From contig OU015492.1 in the NCBI GenBank assembly GCA_907164885.2, forward strand, positions 202,534,519-202,598,518: a DNA stretch of 64,000 nucleotides, written 5' to 3'. Below the pieces are notes generated by a model. That model worked only from the letters and a program-made list of their open reading frames with translations, did no database searches and was not told the DNA's origin. Source of the DNA: Dolomedes plantarius (Eukaryota > Arthropoda > Arachnida > Araneae > Dolomedidae). Within the stretch, counting starts at the first letter, position 1. Each line of letters begins with the position of its first letter. Made by a program: the position numbers and the translations under genes. This document shows positions 48,301 to 61,700 of this stretch, one piece after another.

Positions 48301-51300
48301 ACTTTTGGATACTTTTAGCCCGGATACCCTGCATTTTTTGTTTGTATGAACCATTCTCACGGTATATTTGCTTTTGGATCTGGGTGTAATATTAAGTTTA
48401 TATAATTTTTCAGTTGGATGATAAACAGCCTAACAGATTCAAAAAATATTGTATTTAAAAAGGACAGATTAAATGTTATATATTTCAAGTTATGAATGCA
48501 GCGATATTAAGTTGCAAATTTCTGAAGCATTTAATGTTGTCAAGATATCATTAGTAAGACAACTTTTATCATTTAATATATTACAACGCACATTTATAGA
48601 CAAGCACATACATACATACATATATATAACAGCCACATTATTTAAAGATGAATTAAATAAATAAATCTTACTCTGGCAAAGGCACTTCTTCCAATCCTTC
48701 TGGGTGCCAGTTTTCATATTGCTTCAACATTTCAGAGAGATGCATTTTTACCCTTCCTGGACTGTGAGGTTCCTCCATGCTATGATAACCTTCTTCAATG
48801 GATTCACACTCCTTTATCTTCGATGCACTGAAGTCGAGATCTTTGGTAAAATGACAGGCATTAAGTGGATTATCATAGCATGGGCAACTATCACAAGAAC
48901 AACACTGTTTACTCTTTAATTCTTTCACAGGCTGTGAATCACACTTGTCACTACACACAGTAATAATAATAGAAGAATTACTGTCCTTTCCATCTTTTAC
49001 ATTGGTTCTAGAAGTAGAATTATCACTAAAAAGTCCTTGGAAAGTCCTTTCTTGTTCTTGCTCAACAAGTACCTTTGTGGATGGCTGAATATTTTCCTTA
49101 AAGCTTACATAACCTAAACTACCAGACTCAGAGTCTCTGGTATTTGCAGTTTCATCAGTGTCATTTGTCACAATAGGAACTGGTAGGGATTCAACGAGGG
49201 GTGCAACAACACTGTCGACTGAACCATTTGATATCCTTTCTTCAGTAGGAGTAATGCTTACATCACAAGTTTCTTTAGAAGAATCTGATGCAGAGTCTGT
49301 ATCATTTGCATCAAGAGTTTTTAGATGAGAAGAACACAAATTTTCTGGAAGACTTTGTTTGGGTGTACAGCAAGGTATAACACAAGTCTCAGTGGAATTC
49401 AAGCTATTTTGGTCTGAAGTTAACTTAACACTCGATTTATCAGTAGAACTGTTAGTTTCTGTTGAAGCCATTCTATTCAAACTCTGAAACCTAAAATAAA
49501 CACATAATTATAAAAACCAAAAAGCATATAAATAAAAAGATACAAAGTAATGCTGCTCAACAACATAAAAACTTAATTTTTTTCCTTCTTCTAGATCAGT
49601 GGTTCCTAACTCCCAAGTCTGCGGACCACTAAGCCAGAAATTGAACCATGTGCGGACCTCACCCCCCTCCTCCCCGCCGACTTGAGGTGGAACCTTTCAG
49701 GGAGTATAGGAGGTATAGAATATTCCTATTCTAATAATATTTTAATTCTTATTCTAATAATTCATATTCTAATAATAAAATAATTATGTTAAACTTTTAA
49801 TTCAATACCTGATAGTAATGAAATCCCCATTTATTTGGCAACTATGTGGTTCCGGACCACTCCCAAAGCTCTTGTAGACCACCTGTGGTCCACGGACCAC
49901 CAGTTGGGAACCACTGTTCTAGATCATTGATACTAGAAGTTCCAACCAATCAACATTTTTAACAGTGGTTCACGAGATTTCACTGAACAACACAAAGTTA
50001 AATTAATTTAAATGCAAAAAATTTCTACTTTCTGTACAAGAAAATGTACAGTAAAATGCATTTTAAAAAATTCTAAAGCTATAAATATGGAAAGGAAGAA
50101 AAAAAACTGTAAAATTATGTGATATAAAAAGTTGGCAGGTTAGCAAACATAACAATGACAACATTTGATAAAATCAAAAACACAACAAAACTAACGAAGA
50201 AATCAATGGCATATAACAGGATTTAAGTTATCCAATCGGTTAAAATTCTAGCTTTTTATTTATGCATAATGGGAAATTTAATTCTACAATAAAAACAACA
50301 TATATTATACCTGAAATCTAAACTATCAACATCTGATCCTTCAATTCTTTCATATAACTGTTCACAAATATCACTACACCTGATGAAATAACTCAAAACT
50401 TGCAAAAATTTCAGAATGATATCTTTCTTCTGACCTTTAACAACAGTTTTTGCCACTTTTAGAGAAGAGCCTAAAGCACCATATAAATCACTGAAACAAA
50501 GGAAAAAGGAAAAGAGATTAATCATGAACTATAATAAGTGGATTCCCCGTTAATTTAATGAAAAATTCTTTTATTGTGATCTAGTCAACATATCAATAAA
50601 TAAAAAATTTAAAAATGCAGAAAGCATTCTTTTAAAAGTTCATAGGATATTTTTGAATGTAAAAATTTAAGATCTTAAGTATTATGATCATAAGAGCAAT
50701 AAAACATTTCAGACATGAAGATGGTCAGAAAATTAAATAACAACTAATTCTAATAGAACTAAATTATTGTAATAGAACTATTTATGACATAAAAGCAAAT
50801 CTTTTTCCTGCACACATATTATTGAACTTATTTTTTCCGGCATTTGAGAGAGAAAAACGACTGGAAAAACTTAAAGTAAAAATACAGTTTTCTTAAGTTT
50901 AAATCAAAAAAAAAAGGTTTGTTAAAGTGTCCTTATTACAATATTTTAATAAATATCTTTAATAGGATCTTTTCGTGATTTCATGATCCCAGGAAATATC
51001 TTTCATCATGTTTGTTTTCATTTAGTTAGAAAAACTGACAGTATAAATGGGCAAACTGATAATTAATTGAAGCATGAAAAATTAAAAAATTGAAAAATTA
51101 TACACTTCCAAAATTAAAGCATTTAGATGGGGTTACTAAGATACATCCCTACGTTTACAAATAAAATTCCTAAAAGAAGTGGATGTAGTAAGAAAAAAGT
51201 GAATTTTTTTCAGAAATTAGTAAATTTTACTTTCAAGTTTATAAATATTTAAATAAATATAAAAAAATTTAAACATACAAAATATAAAATGAAAAAAAAG

Positions 51301-51920
51301 GAATACTATAATTTATAAAGATTGCACTTTTATAGGTAAATTTTGGTATTTGCATTTAACACAAAACAACAATAACTCTCCACTTATAACAGAGCAAATT
51401 CACAACCTATATCTGATAGGTTAAGTAAAGCATAATTACAAAATTTATACTAAATTTAAGTCAACTTAGATATTTAAAAAAAAAATTATACATAAAATTA
51501 AAACCATATTTTAAGAAACTTTGTTATAAATAATCTTCTCACCTTAACTGAACCCAGTGAGGATTGTAAGGTCTGGATTTTGCCAGTAAATCAACCTAAA
51601 AAATGTGAATTTAAATTAGAAATATTTCTTTGCTTCCGAAACATAAATATTAATGAATATACAAAAAATAAAATAATGAGCAATTATCTAACTGCAAACA
51701 TATCTGTAAGCTTTAAAAGTAATATAATCAGCCTAAATCTTAAGAATATACGTTTAAGTTAAAATCACAATTTCAGTTTTAGGACTTTGTACACAAGAAA
51801 AGATAAATTTAATTATGATATTCATTCATAGCATTCACATTCATTTATAGCATTAGTTATAATGATGATTTTAAAATCATACATATAAGTTTTGTTCAGC
51901 TATTTTGGGCTCCACAAGCA

Positions 51921-51998
<78 letters not shown>

Positions 51999-52247
51999 GC
52001 GGTGAAAGGCAAAGTGGTGTAAATCAGTATGTCAAGTGGTTTAAGTCCAAAGCGTTTTACTGCAAAAACTACAAAAAATTCCACTATAAATTGAACAAAT
52101 TATAATTAATAATAATTATAATAATATTGTAAATAATAATTATTTGCAATTCCACTATAAATAGAACATGGAGATTACATTTTGTCCTCAAATAAAAAGT
52201 TGAAAATGTGATACCACTTTGCCTTTCACCGCCTCTTAAAGTAATAG

Positions 52248-52285
<38 letters not shown>

Positions 52286-55200
52286 CTATTACTTTTTATA
52301 TTACTATTCCTACCTTTTCAGTTACTTCAGCCTGAATACACATTGACATGATCCCGAATCTATGTTATATCTTTCTAAGATAACTCAAACACTAAAATTA
52401 ATTACTGAATTTTGAATTAATAAAAAAAGGTAAAAAAGATTATTGCTAATTTTTTTAAATATTTAATCCTTTTTCCACATGCTCCCTAACTTTTGAAAGA
52501 TGCATTTACATCTGATTATTTAACTACTCGAGATCTACTAAGGAAAAATAAGGTTAAGATTTGGAGGTAGGGAGACTGAAAGGTTCCCACTTACAGGGGA
52601 GGACAAAACATAATCTATTTTCAATTAAATATTACGTCTTTATTAACAGATGACATAATGACATCCTACTCCATCAATGTCCTCCAATGTACATGAAACA
52701 AAATATAAAAAACAATCCTTGCATAACAAGGGTGCCATGTCAAGTCATGTACATTACTGAAGTCATGATCTAAAAACAAGGTCATATTTAAGAGCTCTAA
52801 AAATGGCTTTAATTTTACTACTTAAAATTTTTTTAAGACTGAACAGATGATGATACTCAGTTCAAATCTTTTTATAGTCCAGTAACAGGTCTGTAGCATT
52901 ATTATGGCAGATGTTGATATGTCATTTTTTCATGTTTTCGGCAAATTAAAAAAGTAACATTTGTTGTGAAATATAAAATTTCTTAATTGAGTTTTTCAAT
53001 CCAAATATTCTTTAGTCAATACTTATATTCAACCTCAAGCATACGGCTGGCCTTCAATGAAAATTTCCAATTAGGGACTAAAATATTCAATTAGGGACCA
53101 AATACTACCTTTTTATACATAATAGCATTTGCCAATACGAATAACTTAGTATTATTCCATAATTTCACTATCAGCTCTTGCCACATTAAAGACCCAATTT
53201 TAAGTGTGACATATAAACTTAAAACATAAAATTGAATTTTTTGGACATATCAACATCTGCCATAATGCCACAGATATATTTCTTCACAATTCTTTAAGCC
53301 AAGTGATAACATGGAAATTATGAGTTCATATTTCTGTATACCGGAGGTAAAGGACACCAAGTCCATTTCTTAAAAGTAGACTGTTTAACTTTATTCCTTT
53401 ATTTTTTAGCACTATTTTCAGTAGATAAAAGCTGTTACACAAATTTTTATAAAGAAGAGACCTTGCCCATTGAAAATGGCACCATGTCATATCATTGTGT
53501 CTAGGTAAAAAGCAGTAGGTGGATTTCTTTTAAGCTTTCCTGTGAGATTCAAACATTTTGACATAGTGATCTATACCTCCAAGGTACAGATTTTATAAGT
53601 CATCAAAGACCTCTGTAAAAATATTAAAATACAAACTTTGAGATTCTTTGAAATACTGATCTCTTCTACATAACCTTTTAATTTTGAATGTATTAGAACC
53701 AATAAATTTTTCTATTAAACATATGAATGATTTTTTTTTTAAACCTATACACATTAGTTGAGGCAAATTACAATTTTGAAAAGAAAAACTAATGAAAGAG
53801 TAAAAAAATATTTTGAAGATTTTCAGCCAGGAAATTAAAACTACAACAGCTAAAAGAAATTGCATTTCTACTAAAAATAATAATAAATTAATAAAATAAA
53901 GTAACATCAGCAAAATTAAAATCTTTAAATTCTTGCACATGCACTAAAAATGTAAAGAATGGTTAAATAGTGTAAACTTTCTTGCGGAAAACAAGGGAAT
54001 ACACATCTAAACTTTTTAAAAAATTTGACTTCAATAGAAAAAGCTTTTTTAAGGATTTGTAACAAAAAGTCGGGCTTCTTTCCAATCAGAAATGAGAGTT
54101 AAAAGCTATGACATTTAGGAAGATTAGATTACATGGCATAGCAGGCCATGTAATCCAATGTCTCAACAAAGAATGAGCAAATATATCATTAATGGTATTT
54201 ACATAACATTTTTCTTAAAGAATAATGTCAGACGATATAAGACAACCTAAAATGAAAAGTTAATTCGGAACTATTTTAGCAATTATCTTTAATATATGAT
54301 TCAAAGCTTAGAACTATACTTTCTTCTACACATAAGAGTTTTAAAAAATTCTAACCAATAACTAATTAATAAAATATTTATGCAAGAGACTTTACCCAAC
54401 ATGGTGTGTGCTTATGGCTAGTTTGAGTAGACTGAATTTTGGAATCTGTTGGAATAACAGATGGTACCCATGAAAGATGGTGAGTAAGTACAGCAGTCAG
54501 TAATGTACTAACAAAACTGAAAAGAAAAAACATATAAGTAAATTTTAAAACATTTAAATTCACAACTTCTGATTAAATGAGATAATGATTCCAAAGTTAT
54601 GCAAAGTCAATATATCTTCATATACTGTGTCAATAAGATATGAAATAGAAAAAGAAAATCATAACTGATATACAATATTCTCCTTATGTACCAAAAAAAC
54701 TTTATATTAGTAAATAATCATGTTACTGTGTCACAAAATATTATTACTCTACAGACAGTGATTCAATATATTAACCACACTGGTAAAACTAAGCTTCAAT
54801 TGAAATATTATACAAGTATGCAAAAACATTTATAACAAAACTAATTTAAAACTCTTCAGCCACTATTTCACTCCAATCATATACACTTAAAGTCCCCCCC
54901 CCCCAAAAGCATTCAGGATATGAGGCGGTGAAAGGCAAAGTGGTGTAAGTCAGTAAGTCAAGTGGTGTAAGTCCAAAGTGTTTTACCCCAAAAACTACAA
55001 AAAATTCCACTATAAATTGAACAAATTCTAATTCATAATAATTGTTATACTATTTCAAATAATAATTATTTGCAATTCCACTATAAATTAAACATGGAGA
55101 TTACATTTTTGCCCTCAAATAAAAAATGTTGAAAATGTGACTTACACCACTTTGCCTTTCACCGCCTCATATGTAAAATGGCGTCTTACACCATTTCATA

Positions 55201-58200
55201 TTCTCAACTTTTTCACTTGATACTTTTGCACACACACCCCTCCCCTTTTTTTTATTATTATTAAGAGCTAATAAGGTATAGATTTCACAATACTTTTTGT
55301 TTTATTCAACCTAGTATCAAGCCATCTCAGAACAGAAGCTCATCACAGTTTGTGAGATGTGGGCTTTTATCATAGGCACCAAATAACAACAGGAGAAAAA
55401 TTTGATCTGGAATAAGGCACAAACTGTGTTCATACCACTTTACACATGAGATTTACTTCCTAAAACTCTAATTTACCATTAATTATTTTTTCCATAGTAT
55501 AAAATATAAAAAGGAAATGAATATAAGTATTGAGAGTGATAAAATGGCAAAAACATGATCGATAACCTCTAATCATAGGATCATTTCCTATTAGCTGAAG
55601 AAACAGAAAATTAAGCTTTAATGGTTTGGTTTGGTTTGGTTTACAGTGCTACGGTCAACTTTTTGCTACACAAGGGCTAATTAGACCGGGACCTACAGTT
55701 TAAAGCCAATTCCAAACAGCTACAAACATCCATGCCAACAGTGGGACTTGAAGCCACAGGATCTGGACCGAATGCCAGCACTCTAGTCATTCAACCATCC
55801 CCTGGCTTAAGCTTTGATGGAAACCTCCAATGTAACAGCAAGACAATAAAAAATTTGGCAGGGAGGGATTATTTACATCCCATGCTCCATACCACCTCCT
55901 AATGCCTTTCGGTATTTAAAGTATACATTCAAAAAATTAACTATTTTTCTAGAGAAAACTGAAATTAGTTCTTTGTATAAGTGATAGTTTTACAGGTTTC
56001 AAAATAGAGCATATAATTAAGAGTGTCAATAGGCAAGCTTATCCAAGATTAAATTAAATCTTGGGCACCCACTTCATGATTTTACATTAGAAGATCATAC
56101 TTTTTTCAGTTGATGCTTTTTTTTTTCCTCTCCTTCCAGTATTTCCTCTAACCTTTGTTAATATGAGTTTCTTAATACTTTGAAATAAAGATAATTTTTT
56201 TTTTGTTTAAGTTTACTGTATTTTCCTTGGAAATGCAATAAAGCTGGGATGAGTCCAATGATTTAGATTTCCTAAATATTCAATAGAATTCCCAATTTTT
56301 TTCTGAATTTCTAAATTCCCTGACATTTTCTGGTGTTCCGAATCTGTGACCACCTTGAACAGATTTAATGCAATAGCATTTTGTAAAAAAATAAAAGGCA
56401 GCATTTTAAAAATACCCTATATGAAATTTGAAAACCTCAAAACATACACTCACCTAATAATATGCAAGTGTTCACAAATTTAGTCTTTGTTACAGAAATA
56501 TAGTAAAGAGGGTACTACTACACATAAAAATTATTAGAACCAAATGGAAATTCATAAACACAATACTCATACATACCTGATAACATCGAATCAACATGAT
56601 TAATATTTATTTTTGCACTGAAATATAAACTGTGCAAAAAAGTCCAAAATTAGAATTCTGGATATTAAATATTTTAATCAGTGAAGTAAAATTTGGAGTT
56701 CAAAAGCTTCCAGAATGAAGAGAAAATAAATTTTCTTAAACAGCTCTGCCTGAAATAAAAAATCTATCTGAACAAGAGGACTCAAGCTTACAAGTGAGTT
56801 TCCTTTTTATCATACTGCTTCAAAAGATGAGCGAACTTCTCTAAAAAAGCATAACTCAGATGCCTATGATTAGGAGAGGAGATTATGGTCAGCCATTCAG
56901 GATTTTGCAAGCGTGGAGCTGTGTATAAATCATTGATGGCCTCTTGGAATCGCTTTGCACCCTATAAAAATAGATCAAAACATAATAAATCCCTCATAAA
57001 ATCAAACTAAATGATAAGAGAAAAATATTAAAAGACAAAAATTATATCCAAAGCTAGCTCTGATCAAGACAGATCATCAATCAAACTTAGCATGAAACTA
57101 ATCTGTTTTTGTGACTAGTTTAGTTATTAGAGTAGATCCAATAAGAAAAAGTCACAAATTTTTTAAATGTTTTGAGATTTCATTAAGAAAAAATTTAAGT
57201 GACTGCTTTTTACACCTTCTCTAAACAAATCATATAACTAAAACTAAACTCATGGAGCAACAGTCCACTGTGGACCAAGGCTGGCAGTACCGATCTCTGC
57301 TTTCTTGACTGTGGCCCAAGGGGGGTGTAGTAGGGGCAATTCCCCCCCCCCAAAAAAAAAAAAAAAAAAAGCCGGGCGAATTTTTTTTCATAGCCTAAAA
57401 TTATATAATCCTAGACCTATTAGTAAATGAGTTTAAATTTAAAATAAGAGGATGTTTATTTCTTATATATATAACCCTAAGACCCCACGTTGCCCCCCCC
57501 CAAAAAAAAATCTCTGGACTGGAGCCACCACTGCCGTGGACTTGGGATGCCATACAACATATGTCTCAGTCAGGTGGGTCAACCTGATGTTGGACCTCCA
57601 GAGTTAGTTCCCAAGCATGCTTGGTCCTCATTTTATCGACCCACTCAAGGGATGAACGGCTGATTTGACCTTGCCCGGTCAAAGGATCGAACCCTGGACC
57701 TGTGAGGTGGCAGCTTGACGCTTTTAACCACTATGCCACAGGGCATCTCTAAACAAATCATACTTATTATTAATATATTTCTAATCCTCAGCTACATTGG
57801 TTGGCTAATTTTAAGAGCACTTCAGACACCTTTTGATACACGAGGGCTTAACAAATTCAAACCAACAGTTTAAAAATGTCAGTTCTAAACTACTACAAAC
57901 ACCTATGCCAACCATGGAATCCTCAGACTCCAGAACCAAAGATCCAAGTCTGAGATAAGTAAAAGTATACACAAGTTATAATACAGTAAACAAATATTTG
58001 AAGAATGTTTTTAATTTAAATTATTATTTTGCTTTACCAAGCAAAAAAAAGACTGGGGTTATTTCATGTATTCAAAGGAATGGATTAGTCTCAAGTTCAT
58101 ATTACAATCTGTCTAAATCATGATAGACTGCACATGATTCAATAATAGCATTATTAGAGCCAAAAGTACCATTTAACAATAAATGCAATATTATACATGA

Positions 58201-58743
58201 CATAAAAAAAGACTAATGTAAGTTACAAAGCAGCAAGCTGAACTTGTATAAATTTATGGATTCAAACAATAAACCAACAGTGAATTCAATGATGGTACTC
58301 ACTTCAAACATTAATTGAACAAAACATCTCCTGTTCAAATAAGCTCTGACAACAGTGTCTTTCAGATTCATCAGATGGCCTTCAATCAATGACATGTGAG
58401 TGAACAGAAAATGACTGAACTGCCTATAAAATAAATTTTTCTAGTATTATAAACAAGAATGATACACATTTGATGAACATGAATTATAAACATGAATGAT
58501 ACATGAATGAATCGCACATTTCTCAGATATTTTTATCACTTACCTATTTCTCCTCAGAACACAACTTATTTATATAGTCTTTGGCATGGTTTCGTTGAAT
58601 TATTATTAACATCAGAGAAAAAATACTGACATAACAACGATCAATGAATAAAAAATTTAAAATAACAAATGTCAGATAGTCTCTTCTAACAAAACTACCA
58701 CGGGTTATTAACGTAGGATTACTTATCGTTGCTTACCTCTTTA

Positions 58744-58788
<45 letters not shown>

Positions 58789-61700
58789 TGTGTGTGTGTG
58801 TGTTAGTGTTATGTATATATGTATATGTATATGAGGGGATCACAACCATAGTGAACAAAGTCCATCTAAACTAAATTGAAGAAATCAAGGTTTAAAGTTT
58901 TTTGTGTGTAATCAATTCTAGTCAAGTGATATTATAAAGATATATATAACATTATATTGTTAAAACTGTTATCTTTTTTAATTGTCCTGCATCTATAAGT
59001 AGGAAATTAATCTTTCTGTTTCATATTTTGTTTTTCAGTAAAAAACTTGGACTTGGTTCACTATGGCTTTGAACATTCTATTGCATGGAAGAATACGTTA
59101 GAGATTAATAAAGAAAACTACAGTAATATACATTATGTGAATGAAAAAGAATAAAAATTTAATTCTTGATTCACTTTTCCTATGCTAACAAAAAATAACC
59201 TATGACTCATGCTGCCATTTAACTTTTCTTAATCACAGTACGCAATAGTATCATCATTTTCCTCTTTAAGTGAACTAATGTCCTGGAGACTAGTATTTGT
59301 TTCCACGGGAAGGTTCTTGAAAAAATTATGATAGATCGGTGGTATGAATAGGAATTCCATCATATCTTTCTTTTCGGCAACACTAATCTTTCTCCTACCC
59401 ATGTACAATGTCTCTTGAGTAACAGATGACAGAGAGAGCAACTGTCGTCCACGAGCCTTCTTTTGCAAATTTATTTCCTGGAAAGGTACATTTTCATTCA
59501 AGGTTTCTTTGAACTGTAAAATGAAAGGCAACCTCTCATAACTCGCAACCATCTAATATTCAGCCAATTTAAAGGAGCTCCCTCGGTGTCCTTCTTTCTG
59601 TTTCTGATGGTTTCTTCTAATGATCTTGTGGAGAGGAAATCAGAATGTTTGATATTAATGACTGTAAATTTAGGATGTTTTCCCTTTGCATTTATTATAG
59701 TTTCCTTCCAATCCCTTGGAACGTAAATATGTTCTTTCTTACAACTTGCTGCTTCAATCACTCCAAATTCTGCATCATTGGAAAGGAAGGAGTGACCAGA
59801 GACCATGAATTTGTGGTCAATTGTATGACTACAATTGACCACAAATGACTACAATTGATCTATGTGTTCCATGAATTAGTGCTACAATGTATGTGCTACT
59901 GACTAGTTTCAGCAGTGTAAGGGCCACTTTGATGTCCCGACTTTGCCCACAACAGGCATCAGAGCATAGAATAATACCCTTATGAGATACAGAATTATTT
60001 TTAAGATTTCTTAAGAGAATGCTTGAAATGTCTTGAGAGCCTCTCCCGCCCTCTGTCTCATCCCATAGATACATGAATCGAATATTATCATTAAAGGAAT
60101 GCATCACAAAATTATAAACGTAGAGATTACGTTTATAATAAGCTACTGATGTTGTGAGTTTAGGAAAGGAAAGTGCTTTCTGTAAGTCAAAAATACAGCA
60201 CTATATATCATCTGAACCTTTTTCCTCGTCTCATTTTATTTCGGTTCTCGCCTGCTCTGCTCTTCGCAAATAGAGTTCCATTTTGGTCTCAAGACTTTTT
60301 ATGGTATTTTCTTCATTCTCTGCTGACAACTGTGTTGAAATTTCATCGCACAAACGACATGTATCTACTTGGCAACTTGAAATGTAAATTGAACTTCGTT
60401 GTGAAAATTTTATAATAAAATTTTTCTTTCACGGGGACCTTATCCTTATCTCTGCATTCCTCTGCATACGTCATACATTTTTCGAATGGAAAGATCATGA
60501 AGATACTTTCTCTCAGGATTATCTTTCCTGGAAGAGTGACTTTGATAAGCAGGAAATGACTTAATGCATCCCACAACATCAGAAATGTCAGTTTTGTTCC
60601 CAGGGGTCAAAGATTATCAGATGATAAAGCTGGAACATATTCTTCACACCAAGACCCTTCCTTCATTGCTACTCATTTTGCTAAAACAAAATATATTATT
60701 CAACTGTACTCAATGTTAAAATGTCCTATGGACTTGGTTTAATATGGCTGTGAAGCATTCATGAACTTTCTTGTCCCACTGTTGCTACAGGCGCTATCTC
60801 TGGGAGAGAAAACATATTAATCAGATGATTCACTATGGCAGTGAATAGAACATGTTTTTAAGTTACTCAAACATGAACTATCTACATTTTTAAAAAATAT
60901 GGACTTGGTCCACTATGGTTGTGAACCCCTCATATATATGTATGTCAAAATTTTGACGCATTTTGGTACTTTTCTATTTAACTGTTTTCTACTTGTCCAA
61001 ACGATACAAACTGGGTTTGGCACACTGCCAAAATTATAACTCGCGACGCAGGACATCTGAAATTTTGCTTTCCGGAGGACCGTTATGGAGGAATGCAATC
61101 CTACATTAAAACATAGTAACAAAGAATGCTGACCACTTTGAATTGTGGTTAGCATCTCAAGCTTCCACTAACTGAGTTCAGGTTTGAATTAAGATGTGTC
61201 ATGGACATGACTGGTCCCCTTATAGAGAGTATCATTAGTTAACCTACATTGTGCTGCCATAATAAAACAGCAAACAATTTCAAGGTGTGGATGGTTCAAT
61301 GTTCACAGGACAAAGTACCTTCTGTGATAGGGAAAAAAAGTAACAAGGCATTAACTTAGCATGCACTGAATTACAATTTAAAAAAAAAAAAAAATTTGAC
61401 TTGTATAAAAGGCATATACAAATGTACATTTCTTTGTACTAAAGACTCAAGTCAAACTTATTGTTCTGCAATTGGTGTAAAAGCCAATAACTTGGTACAG
61501 TCAATCCTGGTTAATTAGACCACTGGTTAATCGGACCGAATCCTGTCTTGTAACATAAGGCATGTTTGCACCCGATGTGGTACGATTAACCATAATCGAC
61601 TGTATAATAAAATCACTGTTTTTGACTTAAGCCCTTTATACCAGGCACCATAGATATATTAATGATAAAACCATATTTAAAGAAAAAGGAATACTTAACT

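Larger units (their letters stand above)
58690..61110. mobile_element. TTAACGTAGGATTAC-type repeat split by a larger transposon
   Basis: Left part GGGTTATTAACGTAGGATTA to 58740 and right part TCTGAAATTTTGCTTTCCGG to about 61107 match the two ends of the 28755-29460 copy. The 58831-60933 transposon lies between them. Confidence 0.5.

Noticed and set aside
53593..53940. 115-residue minus-strand ORF rich in Leu, Ile and Phe, possible membrane protein
   Set aside because: It lies in a FNIP intron in AT-rich DNA, has biased composition (poly-A/T codons) and no family resemblance.
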